Positions 61,001 to 64,000 of a DNA stretch of 64,000 bases are shown here, in pieces. Each line of letters opens with the position of its first letter. The first letter of the stretch is position 1. Where the stretch lies: the IMG/VR virus record IMGVR_UViG_3300044701_003175, positions 62,001 to 126,000 of that record; one strand, given 5' to 3'. The DNA comes from a virus. Position numbers and translations under genes: made by a program. Under the pieces are notes generated by a model that did not search any database, was not told the DNA's origin, and saw only the letters and a list, made by a program, of their open reading frames with translations.

Positions 61001-64000
61001 GCCAGAAGGTCTAGACAAGTGGCACAGTAAAGAAGACACTGTTTCTTCTGTTCCTGTTTCTAACCCTGTTGCCATTGTTGAAGTTCCTGCAGCTGAAGTA
61101 AAAGCTGGAGACATAACTTTCAAGAAAGAGAAAGACGCTCCAAACTACGAATTTTTTGTTGTTGAAGAGAACCTCGGCATTGACCCAGAAACAGGTCAGG
61201 CAAAACTAAAGGGATTCTATCCAGGACACGTCTCTCAGGAGAAGGCTTGGAACGCAGGAACTCTTATCAAAGTTATGCGTGGAACTCAGGACTTGCCTTC
61301 ACCTGGCGACAAGCCAGCTCTAGAGCGTCCAAAGTATGCAGACCCAGATTACAACTCTAAGAAGGCTGCTTTTGATAAAGCTAAAGCAGAGTCTGGTGCA
61401 GCTTTCACACCTCCAATTGACCCAGAAACAACCACAGCTGCAGTTCCTCCAAAGCCATCTCGCCCTGTTTACCCAATCTTTGGTGGCGGCGAGAAGCTCA
61501 AGTCGATTCTTGCTGAAGCTAATGGAGACCCAGCAAAGCTCAAGGAACTTCTTAATAATGAAGTTATTGTCAGCTTTGATTTTGAAACTGCTGCAAACAA
61601 GACAAAAGTATTTAACGAGCAAAAGCCAATTCAAGTTGCAGTTACAAAGACTAAGAATGGCGAGCTTGTAGAAGAGCCTCTAGTTCTTTGGATGAATCCT
61701 GAAGTACCTCTAGGCGATTTCTACAAGAAGGCTGACTCAGAAGGTATTCTCAAGGACACTGAAGGAAACCCAATCTCTGATGAGTGGCTCGCTAAGCAGC
61801 AATCTATTAGTGAAGCTTTTGCCAAGATTAAGGAATACCTTGGTGACGAGCCTGTAATTCTCATGGGCCATAACATCAGTGACTTTGATATCCCAATTCT
61901 TCAGCGCCACATGGAAGAAATCGGTGAGACTGTAAATATTGGTGGAACTATTGACACACTTCCACTTGCAAAGAAGTTAAAGTTCCTTGGAGATGGAAAC
62001 AAGCTTGCTGAAGTTTACGCAAAGTATTTCCCTGAGAAGGGAGACCTCAACTGGCACGACGCTGCAACTGATGTTTCAGTTCTTCCAGACATTCTCAACG
62101 CAATGCTTGATGAAACTGCGTTAACTAAGAATCCTCTAGTTTTAGAAGATTTCGACATTGATGCAGCAAAGGCTAAGTACGATGCAGCTGTAGCAGACTA
62201 CCTTGCTAGTAAGGCTAAGAAGTCTAAGGTTGAAACAGACCAGATTATGGCTGAGACTGTTGCTAAGGGCGGCGAAGGGGAGACTGTTGACTCTCTTATC
62301 GAGAAGGTCCCAGCTGAGCTTCCAACAAAAGATGACCTAACTTCTGCAACTATCTCTGAAGTCGTTACAACAGAGCCAGACATCGAGTCTGTCCTTGGTG
62401 GATTTGTTTCCAACAACTATGTAAATGACCCAGAAAACGTTACCTACCTAGGTGCAGTTCCTGTTGAAGAGTGGAAAGCAGGAGACTTTATTGCTGCACC
62501 AAACGGCGGATACTGGGAAGTCCTCTCAATTGAGCCAGACCCAGAAAACGATAAAAAAGTTTTTGTTAATCGACGTCTGCTTGCAAACGGTAACGTTTAC
62601 AGCGCCGAGAACGGAAAAATTAACAGCTGGGTTAAGTATGCGAAGTACGGTTTGTGGAGACGTAACTCTGCTACTACTGAAGTAGAACCAGAGCCAGAGC
62701 TAGAACAACCACAACTTGAAACCGATGAGGCCCCAAAGAAGGAGGAGTCCGCTGGTACTTGGGAGGGTTACAAGATTTCTCAAGGCACCGACGGTGTTTA
62801 CTATGCCGAAAACATTAAGTCTGAGGATGTACAGAAACTAAAGAGTGGTGAGCTAACACCTCCACAAACTCCATTCTTTGCACCACTTGGCGGCGGAAAT
62901 GATCAAGAGACTGGAGAAGGCTACTTCTTCACCACAGATGGCAAGCGCTTCTGGGGTAAGTATGGTGCCGCTGGTGCTTTGGTACGTCGCAAGAATGCAG
63001 ATGGAGAGTACGAGTACTTCTTAGCAAAGCGTTCTTCAAGCCTATCCCAAGGTGGTGGCAAGTGGGGCATCCCAGGTGGTGCTCACAAAGACCAACTTAT
63101 GGCGAAGACTCCACAAGCAACTTCCAAAGAAGAGTTTATGGAAGAAGTTGGTGGTGACCTCACTAACCTCACACCTATCTACACCGACATTAACAAGGTT
63201 GGGGCAGAGTGGGGCTACGAGACAGATGTTTATGAAGTAGGACCAAACCAATTCAAAGACCTTTCCAGCAAGGATGGAGAGAACACTGCAGTTGGTTGGT
63301 TCACCGCTGACCAAATTACCAAGATGGCAGATGAAGGAAAACTTCACTCAGACTTTGCTGACTCATTCCCAGGAATTATTGACTCTGTAAATCTTGATGC
63401 TCCTACCTCTGGTAAGCCAACTACCACTGAAACCGTATTTGCTGAAGATGTTTCAACAACATTCGACACCAGCAAGTGGGTCAAGTCAGGTGGACAAGGT
63501 GGTTCTAACCAAGGTGCTTTCTACACTGACCCACAAACTGGTCAGCAGTACTACGTAAAGAAGCCAAAGTCTGACAAGCACGCTGCGAATGAAGTTCTTG
63601 GCGGTGCATTATACGAAGCTGCAGGTGTTAAGTTCGGTCGTGCTTATCTAGGTGTAGACAAGAGTGGAAAAACTGTTTTAGTTTCTCCAGTTATTGACGG
63701 TTCAAAAGCTGATCTTGCTAGCAAGAAGAATGATGAAACAGTGAAAAAGAATGCTCAAGCAGATTTCGCTGTTGATGCATGGCTTGCTAACTACGATGCA
63801 GTAGGTCTTGAGTATGACAACATGCTTACCGACGGCGAAGGAAATGTCACCCGTGTTGATGCAGGTGGTTCACTTCTATTCCGTGCACAGGGTAAAAACA
63901 AAGAAAACTTTGGAGAAGAAGTAACTGAACTTGACAGCATGCTTGATTCTGATACGAATCCACAAGCTGCCGATATTTTCTCGGGTATGACTCCAGACGA
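58053..64000 (+). CDS. Giant multidomain head-associated protein, C-terminus outside window
   Basis: ATG 58053 overlaps the previous stop (TAATG); 1,982 codons to the right edge. It contains the TxLxDTDLLPxSHPR-like motif (near residue 95), a Pro/Ser/Glu-rich body, and two YPGH-type repeats (862-900 and 1016-1060). A DEDDh exonuclease-like domain follows (D1176/E1178, HN..D-F-D1279, H1335, D1340). Then come a Nudix-like box (near 1675, GGAHKDQLMA...EEVGG) and a kinase-like end (DAWLANYD 1908-1915; VDAGG 1935-1939). Probably packaged or ejected with DNA. Confidence 0.82.
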   Translation, partial: MAAKSKIQVPVISYEAQNQRIIDAGLELVKEANSKFSGSRIVTRRAALAVLNRSLTKYEGESYSLRRIRSIKELNNYIQLAQYNKVFFGTVDNTDLLPISHPRSTRKHELSTADLMRHRARWIVDDPKIQDDEIRSVLASALTAHPATAEYEYSIARLQSLPQGTVPSYALLAALGDGNSSAARRARALLQRRDRKGRFAFMGGSLRALIRKANGVVQSLTGKTVAADENSDTFDIELPNGDLVRVPAKSAEGVKAVLKSAQNPDGYSKTPAKVKTGDPVVDEKDLIKLDAPAGFSKDESWSPSEDDQKYYGTKIDLGTKYTDDAYDVIKVSSPNAFAKDQFEAAQQREGEGQNVVTEGLGKNGSLDPNLPVYFVSRRGENEKFPFAAVQRWSDVQDYIAQDEPKFEKNELPDPSKMLDEGQEASEPQAPEATPAEGLEGKLVPKSSKKNLKKDQKKYQKALKDYEKSGGTFPLDPTKDHMLLPDGTVVDAETGEVVRNADGTSAKIKPGTEASEVPAGAYKMDDAPYTPQGADADVESADYTDDPAEIAQKFDTPEITDALEKAVDGDGTSQLPFEAGDESVPAEALRDALDEKGEDSKSILAKIYDKIKNKLSGKKEEATPEVPQDVVDELGKDLPESPMPSADADPAKLPALLDGLSDAEKDEYAKTGDYAKHLPKNKDDFDLPEGYGFLDAEPFNKDLFTLPEDAPEGFNFDPIDIANNYDTEALKKELRRAVEPGGDGYGILSQETDTGEDYNGYVPAEAIRDALQLQGEDTNSLLNDIYEEGIAGQEDLTPVEISDALEGEEPETSEGTPTPEQEAPAEAPQQVATDEAGPETVANIGEPSGPAIVESKAGDLKPGDITVGDNFTIENVFSDEESEALKPGSVWVEGYYPGHVTQKTKLWNADTNISVFRNVEPPAKGDLPELSKPKPKEFDPEGKIYKDKVLGVFVPKDGEARSKFLDALDQYNAQMAEAKAKWQEPEGLDKWHSKEDTVSSVPVSNPVAIVEVPAAEVKAGDITFKKEKDAPNYEFFVVEENLGIDPETGQAKLKGFYPGHVSQEKAWNAGTLIKVMRGTQDLPSPGDKPALERPKYADPDYNSKKAAFDKAKAESGAAFTPPIDPETTTAAVPPKPSRPVYPIFGGGEKLKSILAEANGDPAKLKELLNNEVIVSFDFETAANKTKVFNEQKPIQVAVTKTKNGELVEEPLVLWMNPEVPLGDFYKKADSEGILKDTEGNPISDEWLAKQQSISEAFAKIKEYLGDEPVILMGHNISDFDIPILQRHMEEIGETVNIGGTIDTLPLAKKLKFLGDGNKLAEVYAKYFPEKGDLNWHDAATDVSVLPDILNAMLDETALTKNPLVLEDFDIDAAKAKYDAAVADYLASKAKKSKVETDQIMAETVAKGGEGETVDSLIEKVPAELPTKDDLTSATISEVVTTEPDIESVLGGFVSNNYVNDPENVTYLGAVPVEEWKAGDFIAAPNGGYWEVLSIEPDPENDKKVFVNRRLLANGNVYSAENGKINSWVKYAKYGLWRRNSATTEVEPEPELEQPQLETDEAPKKEESAGTWEGYKISQGTDGVYYAENIKSEDVQKLKSGELTPPQTPFFAPLGGGNDQETGEGYFFTTDGKRFWGKYGAAGALVRRKNADGEYEYFLAKRSSSLSQGGGKWGIPGGAHKDQLMAKTPQATSKEEFMEEVGGDLTNLTPIYTDINKVGAEWGYETDVYEVGPNQFKDLSSKDGENTAVGWFTADQITKMADEGKLHSDFADSFPGIIDSVNLDAPTSGKPTTTETVFAEDVSTTFDTSKWVKSGGQGGSNQGAFYTDPQTGQQYYVKKPKSDKHAANEVLGGALYEAAGVKFGRAYLGVDKSGKTVLVSPVIDGSKADLASKKNDETVKKNAQADFAVDAWLANYDAVGLEYDNMLTDGEGNVTRVDAGGSLLFRAQGKNKENFGEEVTELDSMLDSDTNPQAADIFSGMTPD

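Noticed and set aside
1-64000. CRISPR arrays, insertion sequences, rRNA
   Set aside because: No regularly spaced repeats of the right size, no transposase, no rRNA-like sequence.

Overview
The window is a contiguous stretch of a large tailed-phage genome, or a prophage-sized fragment of one. The likely host is a low- to mid-GC actinobacterium, for example a planktonic freshwater or marine lineage. Several small proteins resemble families typical of actinobacteria and their phages (a DUF3039-like protein, a DUF7455-like zinc protein, a DUF3846-like protein, an HslV/proteasome-like hydrolase). Strong promoters of the form TTGACA-17-TANNNT sometimes place the transcription start on the start codon (leaderless), which is common in Actinobacteria. 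No tRNA, tmRNA, rRNA, CRISPR array, insertion sequence or integrase of the large serine or tyrosine type was found. All family names come from reading motifs by eye; no database search was run.

Layout. (1) About 1-30 kb is mostly minus-strand and densely packed with overlapping genes. It holds a secreted coiled-coil protein cut by the left edge, a small serine recombinase, ThyX, a Dam-like methylase, a cluster of tiny genes, a lysis set (CHAP endolysin, two-TM holin-like protein, lipoprotein, M23 peptidase), a vitamin B12 module, sugar and nucleotide transferases, an NlpC/P60 hydrolase, an ABC-ATPase/GNAT fusion, a virion protein, a flavin halogenase cluster, two more M23 peptidases, an NrdH-like redoxin and a class II (B12-dependent) ribonucleotide reductase. 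(2) About 29.7-34.7 kb is a plus-strand run of small genes behind an AT-rich control region. (3) About 34.7-51.5 kb is a plus-strand mosaic of small genes, each group with its own promoter, leader and terminator, enclosing an AAA+ ATPase/VWA-metallopeptidase pair and an HslV-like hydrolase. (4) 51.6-52.6 kb is a short minus-strand pair. (5) 52.6-53.3 kb is a G-poor, repeat-rich non-coding stretch with a CIRCE-like palindrome. (6) 53.3-64 kb is the start of the late structural module: portal, an accessory head protein, and a protein of more than 1,980 residues carrying exonuclease-, Nudix- and kinase-like domains, cut by the right edge.

How the genes fit together. The phage carries nucleotide-supply functions (ThyX, NrdJ, NrdH, a DUF4406-like protein). 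It also carries what looks like its own cofactor supply for NrdJ: a secreted transcobalamin-like protein, a one-TM mini-protein and a cobalamin adenosyltransferase in overlapping reading frames. Five or six cell-wall hydrolases suggest repeated attack on a Gram-positive wall.

Three DNA-level signals stand out. The first is a start-codon-associated sequence resembling the SAS of cluster K mycobacteriophages, found upstream of small minus-strand genes. The second is a promoter family with TGCAGGAA between -35 and -10 and often GACACGCC upstream. The third is the strand-biased word GGTAAAAA, seen about 27 times on the plus strand between 33 and 51 kb and rarely elsewhere.
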